Assembly (NCBI RefSeq): GCF_016086655.4
Contig: NC_052134.2
Location: 12,338,001-12,402,000 of the forward strand
Reading direction: 5' to 3'
Source: Lepeophtheirus salmonis
Taxonomy: Eukaryota > Arthropoda > Copepoda > Siphonostomatoida > Caligidae
DNA: 64,000 bases
This document shows positions 55,201-64,000 of this stretch, piece by piece; position 1 is the first letter of the stretch, and each line of letters starts with the position of its first letter. Below the pieces are notes generated by a model. It worked only from the letters and a program-made list of their open reading frames with translations. It was not told the origin of the DNA and made no database searches. Both the position numbers and the translations under genes were made by a program.

Positions 55201-58200
55201 CATTTTCCATCATCAGTGACAACATCAGTAAACATATGCGAGCAATCATATTTGATACCACCAAAATGACACCTTAAAACCATATCTTTACAGGAGACAC
55301 TTAATTCCTAAATATGGAAATAAGATAATATGAGATAAATTATTCGAATTATACTGATAATTAACCCGTGGTTAATATTATCATTCAGTACCAAAATTGA
55401 ACAGAATATTTAACTTTTTAAAAAACAATTAATTGTTAGGATTCATCAAAAGGGAAGTTGCTTTATTCTTCTCAGTATATTTATTTAAAGGAACTATTCC
55501 AATTTCTTATATTTGATGTTAGAATACATATTGTTGCCATAAGTTTATTCATAGAGGTGGATTAACCAACATAAATATACAAAAAAACTATAGAAAATTT
55601 AATACAATTGGCTTAACCAAAGACCCAGATAGGATTTTTAAACTGGAAGGGGGAGGAAGAACCCTTCTAGAAATATATACACACATAAAAGGTCGCTCAG
55701 GTCAACCTGGACCATCTTTAACTACATCCTGAAAAATAAAGAAAGCATTTAATGAGGTATTTCAATTTTAAAGTGAGAGATTGGGCGTTAGCTTTAAGTT
55801 AGTTGCGCAACTTTTGATTCAATGTAAGAATTTATGATAGAGGAGACCCAGAGGAACACTATCATTGAATTAGCTTGCTTGAGGCACATCCCTGTGTACT
55901 TCCAGAAAATGGTTAGGTATTCAAAGAGCAAAGTCTACGACGTCAACAGGCGATGGAAGGAGTAGGGAACATATAGGAGAAAAACCCACAAGAAACAATG
56001 TGATAAACTGCACTCCCTGATTCCTCTTCGCGCTGAAACGGTCTATGAAGGCATCTTCTGTACTCTCGCCAAAAAGTGCCAAGTAATCTGTGCAACAGTC
56101 TCCAGGGCCTTAAACACTGATTTGAGGGTGAAGTGATACTGTCTCTAAAATATACATTTCCTTACAAATACTAAATAAAGCTCACCCAGGCTGGCCACCG
56201 AAGAAAATTCCTGAACAATTACCATGGTAACCGAATTATTTTTTTTTAGATGAGAAACAATGGGCTGTCAACAGATCCCACAACATCCAGAACGACGGAT
56301 GCTTAACCACGGAAAGACATAATGTCCCCACGTCCTTAAAATCAAGTTTCCAGTAAGCATTATGGATCCTGGGATCATTGGGAGCAACAGCAGTGTTATG
56401 CCTCACATCTTCTTTCAGCCGAAAGAGAGGGTGGGGTTTGAACCTTCGCATGTGCTCATAAAAGACGGAGCATAACTCTGAAGGAAGAATTCTCGCCTAT
56501 CTTTTGTCAAAATTGATTTAAAAATCCATAATACAATGAATATATATGAATTTAAATATAATTATAATATTTTCCCCGCACTTTTGCTCTTTTAAATGTA
56601 AAAGGTTCTCCTCTTTGAAGGAGTAATTCATTTTCTCCCTCTAAAATAATGAAACGAGTAGCTAATATTAACAAAGGTCTTAATTCAGGTGCACCATATG
56701 TCTCGCTCCTGCCTTCTCCTCGCGCTCTTACAAAAAACCAATCAATAGTTATGCCATAGTTGTGATTTCTAATTTCTTCTACCCCGTTTGTAGTGAACAC
56801 GCTTACGACTTCACTTACAGGTTTCTAGTACTATATGGTTAAATGACCTTTGTTCAACTTTGATATAAGGATAACTTTAAAAAGATAAAAACTAAAAGGA
56901 CGGAGAAAATCACAAAACAAAACAAACAACAACAATGACAAGGTAAGTTAAGTCGTTACCTTTTACAAGATCTCTTTATAGTAGGTACAGCAGTGATCTG
57001 AACGTTGATTGGTTGAATTAGAATGAGCTATTTTTAAGCTGTAAGCAATTACTTATTAATAACAATTCCGTAGGTGGGAAAATGGAAAGGTTGCGTGATA
57101 AAATAAAAGTAAAGATAAAAAAGAGATCAACAAGAATTGTATTACTATCCTTTTGAGCTTCGTTTATTTATAACATAAAATAAATTATGAAATATCCATG
57201 ACGTAACAAGTGAGATGAGGGAATTAACAGCTGACAACAAAATCTATTGGGTATTTTTTTTGTTAGCGTGGTAACACCTTATCAGAGAACTGATTAGTGG
57301 GGGGAAAGAAAAAAACAGAAACATTGACAGCCAACAACAGAATACAATGTAGATTTAAAAAAATTTCAACACATAACCTCCAGAAATTTATGCACCAAAT
57401 AAATTGGAATCAAATCAGTACTGAAATTGTAATTTTGAATAAATACCTTTAAGTAATGATGAAATGTTGCTCCATCTAGGATTTGTTTATGCTTTTTCTT
57501 ATTATTTCCTCTCTTGGTCTTATTCCCTTCTTTTTTTTCATCCGGTGCTACAGATGTAGCACAAATTTCGTCCACAAGAAGCTTTTCTATCTTGTACGTA
57601 TCATTATTAGGGTACATTTTTGCTAATTTATCGATTTTATTGACTTGCGATTTTAAGATCTATATGAATAATAATTAATCATAGCTCTGCTCCAAATAAA
57701 CTTAGTGTAGTTATAATTGGTCAAGAAATACTCCATCTATACATGGAACCGACAGTCATTTTCAGGGGCGTCCGTATTCGAGGGTCTGAATAAGAGTAAT
57801 TTTAATGTTTGAATTTTTTTTCCATAAATTAATTTTTTTGTAAATAGCTATGGATTTTTGAAATTATTTTCAAAAAAATGTAATTTTTGAAATTTTTTTC
57901 GAAAAATTTTATATGTGAAATTTAATTTTATAAATTTTTTTCGTAAATTTATTATATAAAATTAAATTTAACATTCAAAACAATTTAATTTTTTGTAAAT
58001 AATTGTGGGGTCTTGAAATTTTTTTCGAATTTTTTTAATTATTGGGATTTTTTCCCAAAAACCAAGCCCCTCTAAGAATATAATCATGCAGACGCCCCTA
58101 GAAGTTTTTTTGGAGAACTGCTAAAAAAAAGTAATCCAACCTCTGTTTTAGACATTCATTACAAAATTGTTTCAAACTGCTTTAATCTAAACAATGGCCC

Positions 58201-61200
58201 ATAGTTGGTGAATAAAGAAGAAAGGGATGGAAAGGGCGGGCATTTGGTCTCGTATAGAGTATTCCTTGATTAGGGTGATCCTATTTTTAATTCAAGAAAA
58301 AAAAAAGAGATACTAATCTTTGTGTTTCTTTAAAAGTTAATCTATTAAAATAAATAATAAATTTAAGAATAAAATAATTACACATTTAGATTCTAGTTTT
58401 TTCTTTAAAGAAAAATATTTTTTTGGATCAAATTGAATACAAATGTACATACGTAATTATACTAACCTTGTTCATGTTACAAATTGTCACTGCTGGAAAT
58501 GGTATTTGCCAAATTGGTGATAGATCATCATCGAATGAAACTAATATTGGACTCTCTTTCCACTTTTCCCAAAACTAATAAATATTATTGAAAAAACAAT
58601 CAAATTAAACAGCGATTATAGATAGAACGGATCTTCATCTTCTCGAATCCGGGTCGATTCAAATCTTTAAACGTAAATATACGATCAAATTTTAGGTACC
58701 CTAACTTTCGGTTCCAAATACGAAACCAAAAAATTAGACGGATATTTCTCTCGAATTTTATGAAAATTTTACCCAAAATTTTGACTATAATAAAATAAGA
58801 TCTAAATTACAGTTAAATTTTTACTGATGAATGCTTCTGAAACAATACATCACCCAATGTTATTACTATTTAATGATAATTCTTAGAATTATTCTTATAA
58901 TAGCATTGGGGAAGTTGTTACTTTTATGAAAAAAGGTCAAAATCAGTTGATAGTTCGCCTATTCTTCCAACTATTAAATTATGATTCAATTTTCGTTTAT
59001 CCTAGCTCATTCTTGTCCAACCAATCAATGTTCAGAATACTGATTAGCACTAAAGAAGAAGAACCATCGACAGCTGACAACCAAATAAATTGTAAATTCT
59101 TGTGTTAGTGAGGCAACTCCGTGTGGAGTAACCACGGGTACCAGATTACATCGCTAACACGAAAATATACAGTTTATTTTGTTATAATCTGTTGATATTT
59201 CTATTTCTTTTCTCCTAATAAAGGATCTGAACTTTTATTGGTTGAATAATATTTATCTTTTTTTAACCTGTTAGTCAATTCTTCCCACCTATGGAGGGAT
59301 TAATTAATTGTTGGGAAGAATTTGCTAACGACCAACTCCTTTTGTGGTTTTTTCTGCTTCTTTTCGGTATTGATATTGAGTGATACAATGAAAGTAACAA
59401 CGGACGAAATGCAACTTTATATTTACATGTCTTCCCAAGCACTAATCAAGATAAATGGAGATGCTATGTTCGATGTACAAAATATATTTTATTTAAACTA
59501 GGATTAAGCAAATAGTTTAAGTTTTTTAAGATCCGACAAAAACCTTTGGATTTTTTTTAATATCTGTAAAAAGTTCGAGTACCCGAAGCTAATTTTAGTC
59601 TCGTATATCGTACACAGGTACTTCAGATCCTATCTTTGCCTCGAATGAGAAGGGAAGGAGCTGCAATAAGTTTACTATGTCTTCTTATGTCCTAAAGGGG
59701 CAGAGGGATACTTATTTTATAAAGAAAGGTACTAATAATTTTTTGGTTTGAACACTTTGCTTAAAACAATAGCTAATATATTTTTACACAAATTCAGTTT
59801 TGGAGGACCTAGCCGATTTTTAGACCTTGATATGTATTATAAGGAATTCAAAAATTTAGTCAAGGACAGTGGTTTCCAATCTTTTTTTGATGTCATACCC
59901 AATATGTTCATCTCAAGTGTCAGGATGTTAGACTTCTTTTTTCGATGGGACCTAATTATCGGATTTTTTACATTATTCAATTATTTGCTTTTATTACAAT
60001 TAAAAACTGCACGACAAATTCAATTATTTTTCAATACTGTCTCTATGGGATATACTCTAAAGGCCAGTTGTTGCCAGGAGGGAAACTTGCAATTGATTAT
60101 AAGAAATGGACACCTCGTGTTGTGTATATGTCTTTAAATATTGGATGTCGTTGCTGTTATAAAAAAAATATTTATAAATAATAGATGTATTTTCGAATTA
60201 CTTATATGTCATTTAAGCACAGTATTCTGGTTAAAAAATATTAACCAAATTGGAAAGAAAATAATAAAACCTATTAAAAAAAGGAGTCGTGCTAGTGCAA
60301 GGTGACCTGTATTTTGCCCATTTGGCGACGTAAGGTTGTACCTTAAATACCACATCATTGAATGTACACAGGCAAATTTGGGTTCAAATCATAAATATCA
60401 CCTTGTGGCATCGTCTCAAATAGACATTGAAAACAAATATTATAGATAATTTTAAATTATACATATTTTTAAAAGAGTGATTACGCAAGTTTAATTTTTA
60501 GTTATACTTTTTATTAAGTATTTATTCTGTTTTACGGAAAATACATTTCTTTTTGTCTATACTCCCAAGAGGTACCTTATTTTTAATCAAAAATATATCT
60601 TTACTAGTCATGAACAAGTCTAAAAAAGGATCCAATATTTATGGTATTCTGAGCTAGTAAATTTTTAAAAGGCTAGTATTTTTAAAAAAATTAGCTCTGT
60701 TGGCTAGTGGCTTATTTTAACGGCCGTTGAGCCCTGGATGTACATTTAAGTACTACAATGAACCCATCTGACCAATAAAGTTGAAGTCAATACACATATT
60801 AAAATGTATATTTCTAGACTTGAAATTAAGTATGATTTGTCGGTATGCATAAAAAGAAAAGAAACCTAAAATGACTGGGTATCGAGCTATTGTACATTTA
60901 TATTCGGAGATTAATTTCTCTTGACCCAACGCTAATGATTAGCATGCTTAATTTCACAATCAGAAACACAGAAGTTCAGAAACAGATTTTAAAAATAAAC
61001 AATTAATTTATAAGTTTTGTTGAGTAACTATTCCCTCCACTTTTCCACAAAAGAAAATAATATTTTGAATACCCCATAAATGTTTTGCATAAATGATGGT
61101 TGTAATTAACAAAAAAAACTGATTTAACTAAGATTTTCTAAGCTTATGTCCTTTCAAGGCTTGAGGGTTTAACTAAGTATTTACATATGGACTTACTAGC

Positions 61201-61561
61201 ATAATCATAAATATACCAAATGACCATGATGATATTATTGCCAAAAGCCATAGAAGCCTCACAAAATGTGATTGGTGATAGTCAACAAGAAATTGAAGTC
61301 CATGTAACGAACTTTGATTACAAAAGTTTTCAAATACTTTTTTTAAAGAAGCCCATAATTTTATGATAAAAACAGGTTTTTGAGGTAAAACAGTTTTTTT
61401 ATTCAATGGACTCTGATGTACGCTATACACCCCTGGCGAGTTTGCTTCTAGTGTTTCGACTCCAATCCTTTTGACAGGTTTTGACCATCGCCCCGGAACT
61501 TTCTATTAAATAAATGCAGTTTAATGTTTCTTTTAATATTTTGCCTTACCTTTCCACTCAT
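49022..61561 (-). CDS. ppk: DEG/ENaC (pickpocket-like) sodium channel subunit
   Basis: Minus-strand exons: 61,561-61,550 (MSGK), 61,502-61,197, 58,574-58,467, 57,659-57,447, 55,307-55,149, 55,076-54,879, 53,059-52,820, 50,887-50,623, then either 49,601-49,357 or 49,263-49,022. All junctions are GT-AG and frames join (581 or 580 aa). TM1 is in exon 2 (FVRLLWLLAIISSWSFGIFM). FPAVTICNMNK is in exon 3, the signature after TM1. The extracellular part carries SCKDMVLRCHFGG, DDGKCCAFN and NCIIECITNQTF. It continues with CGCVAYYMPR, ICSPEKIDC and RECECLPSCTE. TM2 follows GGILGLCAGSSLLSVCEI, with the G-x-S selectivity filter. Such trimeric amiloride-sensitive channels act in mechano-, chemo- or acid-sensing; the gating stimulus here is unknown. 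Introns carry MITEs and mariner debris. The tiny 12-base first exon is the least certain. Confidence 0.9.
49357..49601 (-). CDS. Alternative last exon 9a (pore, TM2) of the channel
   Basis: It begins after an ATTCATAG acceptor and joins exon 8 in phase 1 (G plus GC gives Gly). It encodes MSVLHIFFKSLNFIRHERGQ, then LYGPIEFIANIGGILGLCAG and SSLLSVCEILYFYIVQF, and ends FIQYNDDIWTFT. A minus-strand AATAAA lies at 49,340-49,345, a dozen bases after the stop, so this exon can terminate a transcript by itself. It is the proximal member of a tandem pair. Confidence 0.9.
49675..50351. mobile_element. Long family-A MITE with internal minisatellite
   Basis: It starts CAGGGGCGTCCGCAGGGGTG and ends TCTTGCGGATGCTCCTG. 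Flanks ATAGG and ATTGG form a near-perfect 5-bp duplication. The body has AACAGCTGTGGACTTTTGAA modules. At about 50,041-50,285 it has roughly eight tandem copies of a 27-30 bp unit (TTTTAATTATTTTCAATTTT then CACAAAA). It lies in the last intron of the channel gene, between exon 8 and exon 9a. Confidence 0.8.
50941..51370 (-). mobile_element. Complete family-D MITE in channel intron 7
   Basis: Ends GTGATGCAAATCGTGTGTAT and ACACACGATTTTCATCAC are inverted; TA follows the right end (51,371-51,372). Its interior matches the 34,093-34,450 element in opposite orientation. It sits 53 bp upstream (in gene orientation) of exon 8, the exon copied together with a family-D element at 34.1-34.76 kb. It is the likely source arrangement for that copy. 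Confidence 0.75.
51371..52819. other. Channel intron 7, repeat content
   Basis: Bases 51,770-52,020 look like a decayed family-A MITE (TTGTCCGTAGGAGGGATGTA, GCCCCCCAAGG, ACAGCTGTGGATTTTAG). At 52,450-52,540 a word AAGGCAAAATA-like is repeated four times with irregular spacing. No exon is needed or seen between 52,820 and 50,887, since exons 7 and 8 join colinearly with the family. Confidence 0.4.
53112..53411. mobile_element. Family-A MITE in channel intron 6
   Basis: It begins CAGGAGCGTCCGCAGAATCC and ends CACCCTGCGGACCCTCCTG, with a perfect 5-bp duplication TAGTG on both sides (53,107-53,111 and 53,412-53,416). It contains an (A/T)-rich body with ACAGCTACTTACAAAAAAAT modules and a run of T followed by GGGGGTG. 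Confidence 0.85.
55770..56490 (+). pseudogene. mariner-type transposase remnant in channel intron 4
   Basis: Plus strand: ACLRHIPVYFQKMVRYSKSK, then VYDVNRRWKE, KCQVICATVSRALNT (helix-turn-helix), DEKQWAVNRSHNIQNDGCLT (first catalytic Asp) and FPVSIMDPGIIGSNSSVMPH, IFFQPKERVGFE. It ends before the second Asp. Several stops and frame shifts. Same family as the minus-strand remnant at 2906-3400. Confidence 0.7.
56520..56790 (+). repeat. Dispersed repeat family B, third copy
   Basis: It contains ATATGAATTTAAATATAATT, TTTTAAATGTAAAAGGTTCT, CATTTTCTCCCTCTAAAATA and CTCGCTCCTGCCTTCTCC, colinear with the copies at 5166 and 11,290. A family-C repeat follows at 56,990-57,110. Confidence 0.55.
57763..58100. 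mobile_element. Family-A MITE in channel intron 3
   Basis: CAGGGGCGTCCGTATTCGAG on the left and ATAATCATGCAGACGCCCCT on the right are inverted ends. The subterminal CCAAGCCCCTCTAAGA is the block that precedes the captured gene fragment in the 20.3-kb copy. The target duplication is not clear here. Confidence 0.75.
58910..59400. repeat. Two family-C repeats in channel intron 2
   Basis: The first (58,910-59,110) is in reverse orientation (CCAACCAATCAATGTTCAGA). The second (59,215-59,400) is forward (GATCTGAACTTTTATTGGTT through TGAGTGATACAATGAAAGTA). They form an inverted pair about 100 bp apart. Confidence 0.5.
59401..61196. other. Rest of channel intron 2, no gene recognised
   Basis: Two overlapping plus-strand ORFs at 59,748-60,137 and 59,945-60,181 are longer than expected by chance in this AT content, but show no family motif I know. 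The segment YSKGQLLPGGKLAIDYKKWT spans the second frame. It could be a decayed exon copy; I cannot support a function. Confidence 0.3.
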
Positions 61562-61894
61562 TTGATAAGATTATTCTTGACCCTTCACGAATAAAACCAC
61601 GAATGAATAGAATTCATGTAACAAAAAAAGAGGTTAAATTTTATACCCACAAGAATATATATATATATTGATAAAAAATTTATGAGTTTTTGGTTAATAA
61701 GAATAATTGAAAATAGAATGATGCTTCATGTCATGATAAATATTAAATTTCATAGTCCTACAACACGCAAAATGAAGGATAATTTGTTTCTTACATATAT
61801 AATAGATTTAAAACTTAAACGAACGTGATTCATTCTTGTAGGATATTATGATTAACTGATTTGAAAAGCCAAAATATTAACGCCTAATTATATG

Positions 61895-62690
61895 CAGGGT
61901 GTACAAAAATAAAAGTAATCCAGAAAATTGTCCATGGAATTTTAGTTTTTTTTTTTTTACATATTCAAGTTTAATTCAAAATGGCTACCTCCACCCTTCA
62001 CGGTTTACGTCAGATGGCGACGAAAGTCTTTTACATCGGCACGTATAACTGCATGACCGATTTGGTCCCATCCCTTAACCAGCTAAGCTTGTTAAGATTA
62101 CTACAAAAATTTACCTAAATAACGACTACAAAGAGAAGTCGGTAGGATTTAAATCTGGGGAACTTGAAGGCCATTCTTCTTTGACAAAAAGTTGAGAAAA
62201 TTTGCTTATAGCCAGTACTGTATGATCTTGACGGTATGTGAAGGGGCACCATCTTGCTGGAAGGTCCACGGCTCGTTTCTAAACTCGTTCTTGGGCCAAA
62301 ACTTGACATGACACGTCTTCCAGTTAGTTCTTGGCATTTATCTTGATAACTGATAGAATAAAGACCTGTGGCATCTTTACCTTCTCCCAGTTGCTTACCC
62401 AGACCTTGACAGACGTATGTCTTTATGATTTGTACACACTTTCGCCTTCATTGCTTCATATACGATCATTCTGCTAGATGAAGGGCATTTCCACGGTGAA
62501 ATTCTTCTCGACCGTTACAGTGTGTCCCCTTTATCTTTTTTCAAGAAATCACGAGCTCGACCTAATCCTTTTTCTCTTTGTATTCATCACACGCCTGCAA
62601 TATTTAATTAATACGACTACATTGTTAAATCTTATGATATGTTATACATCAGGAAAAACTATATAAAGGGCACCCATTCACTTTTTTTCC
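61895..62690 (-). pseudogene. mariner-type element with one TIR, minus strand
   Basis: The plus-strand left end is CAGGGTGTACAAAAATAAAA followed by GTAATCC. Minus-strand coding reads KNEFRNEPWTFQQDGAPSHT (second catalytic Asp), then VKIIQYWL, a stop, ANFLNF and a decayed 'WPPSSPDLNPMD'. Frameshifts are present, and the right TIR and N-terminal half were not found. Confidence 0.7.
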
Positions 62691-63840
62691 ATACAGACAG
62701 ACGACCAACAAATCTATTCCATAAAAAAAATGAAAGTTAATCTGAAGAAATTAATCAAAATCGACCTTTTTTTTGAGAGAGAAAATCTTTTGAAGTTAAG
62801 ATGTTAGGTTTATTTATTTTTTTGTTTTAGCCTTAATATAAAGCAAAAAAAAATATTATTTTCCATTTATGATACTTTATTTTACTGAATTTTTGTATGA
62901 TAAAAAAGATTTTGTAGGAACTGTTTTCGAGATAAATTCATAAATAAATAATGAATTGAATGTGGAATTAATTCATTTTATTAATTGTTATTACCTTTAA
63001 TTAAAAAAAAAAGAAGTTCGAATGACCAAACATATAGCAGTTGTAAATTTAATGGTTGGTTTCGTGTTTTAAGCCTTAAAAAACAATAATATGTGTATAT
63101 TTTAGCTGCAAAACAACCTAGAGCCGTTTTTCTTATAGACAGAGCTGTTAAAAATCTTTTGAGCATCCCCCATTTTTTTTAAAAAGCTACAGACTGTCAT
63201 ACCACCTAGCAAATATGATATTTTTTATTTTGGTCATGTCCTATTGGCCTAGTAGAAAGAAATTCATTATTTTGAATATTTTCTATTAATCATTATCCCA
63301 TTGGCAATCCAAACAGTGCTTACATGACGGGTTGGACTCACCAATTTCCACAATTTTATCTACATTTTCGAAAATTGGTGTTGCATCTTAAGTATCAAAA
63401 TTACCCAAACAAAATCGACTTAACTAAAATTGCGAGTGATTGGCTGTTACAGTATCAGCACAATCAACACTATTCATATGTTCACCCACCTGGCATGCGT
63501 TTTACCCTTTATTGAAGAAAAACTATTAAATATGGCGTATTTTCTCTTTGCTGTATTCCATCTTTGGCAACTGCTCAAACAATACTGAACGAAACAAAGA
63601 AAAAACTGTCTAATAGAGTTTTTTTTAGTATTAAATTTTAACTTTCTACCGCCATCGATCACTGAACACCGATTTCACCAATATAACACAAGATACACAT
63701 TAGTGAGCTATCTCTAGGAAAAATATTTGATTTATTTCTACAACACCTATTAAATATTATGTTTAAAATATTTAAGAGGTTGCAAGTCATTTTTATTTAT
63801 TTTTTTCGAATAAAATACATGCCTGCAAAAGAATTAGAAG
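62691..63840. other. AT-rich stretch, nothing recognised
   Basis: No conserved coding segment. The 63,324-63,515 ORF has aromatic-rich sequence without a recognisable motif. Confidence 0.35.
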
Positions 63841-63864
63841 TATATTTTAAAGCAGTGCACATCC

Positions 63865-64000
63865 AGTCAGTCATGGGCAAGTTAACTTATCTTTTTAACT
63901 AGGTAAGTTAAAGCTAATTAATATTTTACTTTTTAATAACTATTTGAGTTTAAGTTAATGTCAACTTCAATGAAAATTAAATAGCTAAGTTAAAGTTAAC
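63865..64000. repeat. AAGTTAAC-rich repeat at window edge
   Basis: The words AAGTTAACTTA, TAAGTTAAAGC and AAGTTAAAGTTAAC recur, in a context GTCATGGGCAAGTTAACTTA. This may be the end of a DNA transposon continuing outside the window. Confidence 0.4.

Noticed and set aside
59748..60181. Overlapping ORFs as a nested gene in channel intron 2
   Set aside because: No start context, splice logic or family motif supports it.
1..64000. tRNA, rRNA, CRISPR or bacterial-type operons
   Set aside because: No cloverleaf-like GGTTCGA contexts with paired arms, rRNA core motifs or spaced direct repeats were seen; gene structure is clearly eukaryotic.

Overview
This is a eukaryotic, AT-rich, intron-containing window. 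It is almost certainly arthropod, and I infer a copepod such as a caligid sea louse. The reasons are spliced genes with GT-AG introns, a pickpocket-type DEG/ENaC channel, an FMRFamide-receptor-like GPCR, and a very heavy load of Tc1/mariner remnants and small inverted-repeat elements. I saw no bacterial-style operons, CRISPR arrays or RNA genes. The species assignment is inference.

Layout. Bases 1-23,000 are essentially a transposon graveyard: a Ty3/gypsy pol scrap at the left edge, at least eleven mariner-type transposase fragments (two with both terminal inverted repeats), and many MITE-like repeats. There are only two small orphan ORFs (about 17.2 and 18.9 kb) and a truncated copy of a peroxiredoxin gene at 20.3 kb. 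Bases 23-39 kb are the gene-rich core: a SETD7-like SET-domain protein (+, 4 exons), an FMRFamide-receptor-like GPCR (-, 2 exons), intronless peroxiredoxin-6 (-), the mRNA decapping enzyme Dcp2 (-, 5 exons, with a TIR element in intron 2), and MICU1, the gatekeeper of the mitochondrial calcium uniporter (+, 5 exons). Bases 39-48.7 kb are again repeats: a THAP-like remnant, mariner and hAT remnants, and a LINE carrying a TTAA-flanked insertion. Bases 49-61.6 kb hold one large DEG/ENaC channel gene (-, 9 exon positions), whose last exon exists in two tandem alternative versions. The remainder is mariner and repeat DNA.

The most interesting signals are as follows. (1) Two different MITE families have each captured a piece of a host gene that lies elsewhere in this same window. 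The 3' third of peroxiredoxin-6 sits between the body and end of a GGGGCGTCCGCAGG-type element (20.3 kb). A channel exon with its splice acceptor sits between duplicated right ends of a GTGATGAAAATCG-type element (34.1-34.76 kb). (2) The channel gene has alternative pore/TM2 last exons, each with its own polyadenylation signal. (3) The GGGGCGTCCGCAGG MITE makes clean 5-bp target duplications and I cannot place it in a known superfamily. (4) The SETD7-like protein starts with an apparent signal peptide. (5) MICU1 carries a long unrecognised N-terminal extension.

Exon models were derived by hand from reading frame, splice consensus and family colinearity. All joins listed keep frame, but none was tested against transcripts.
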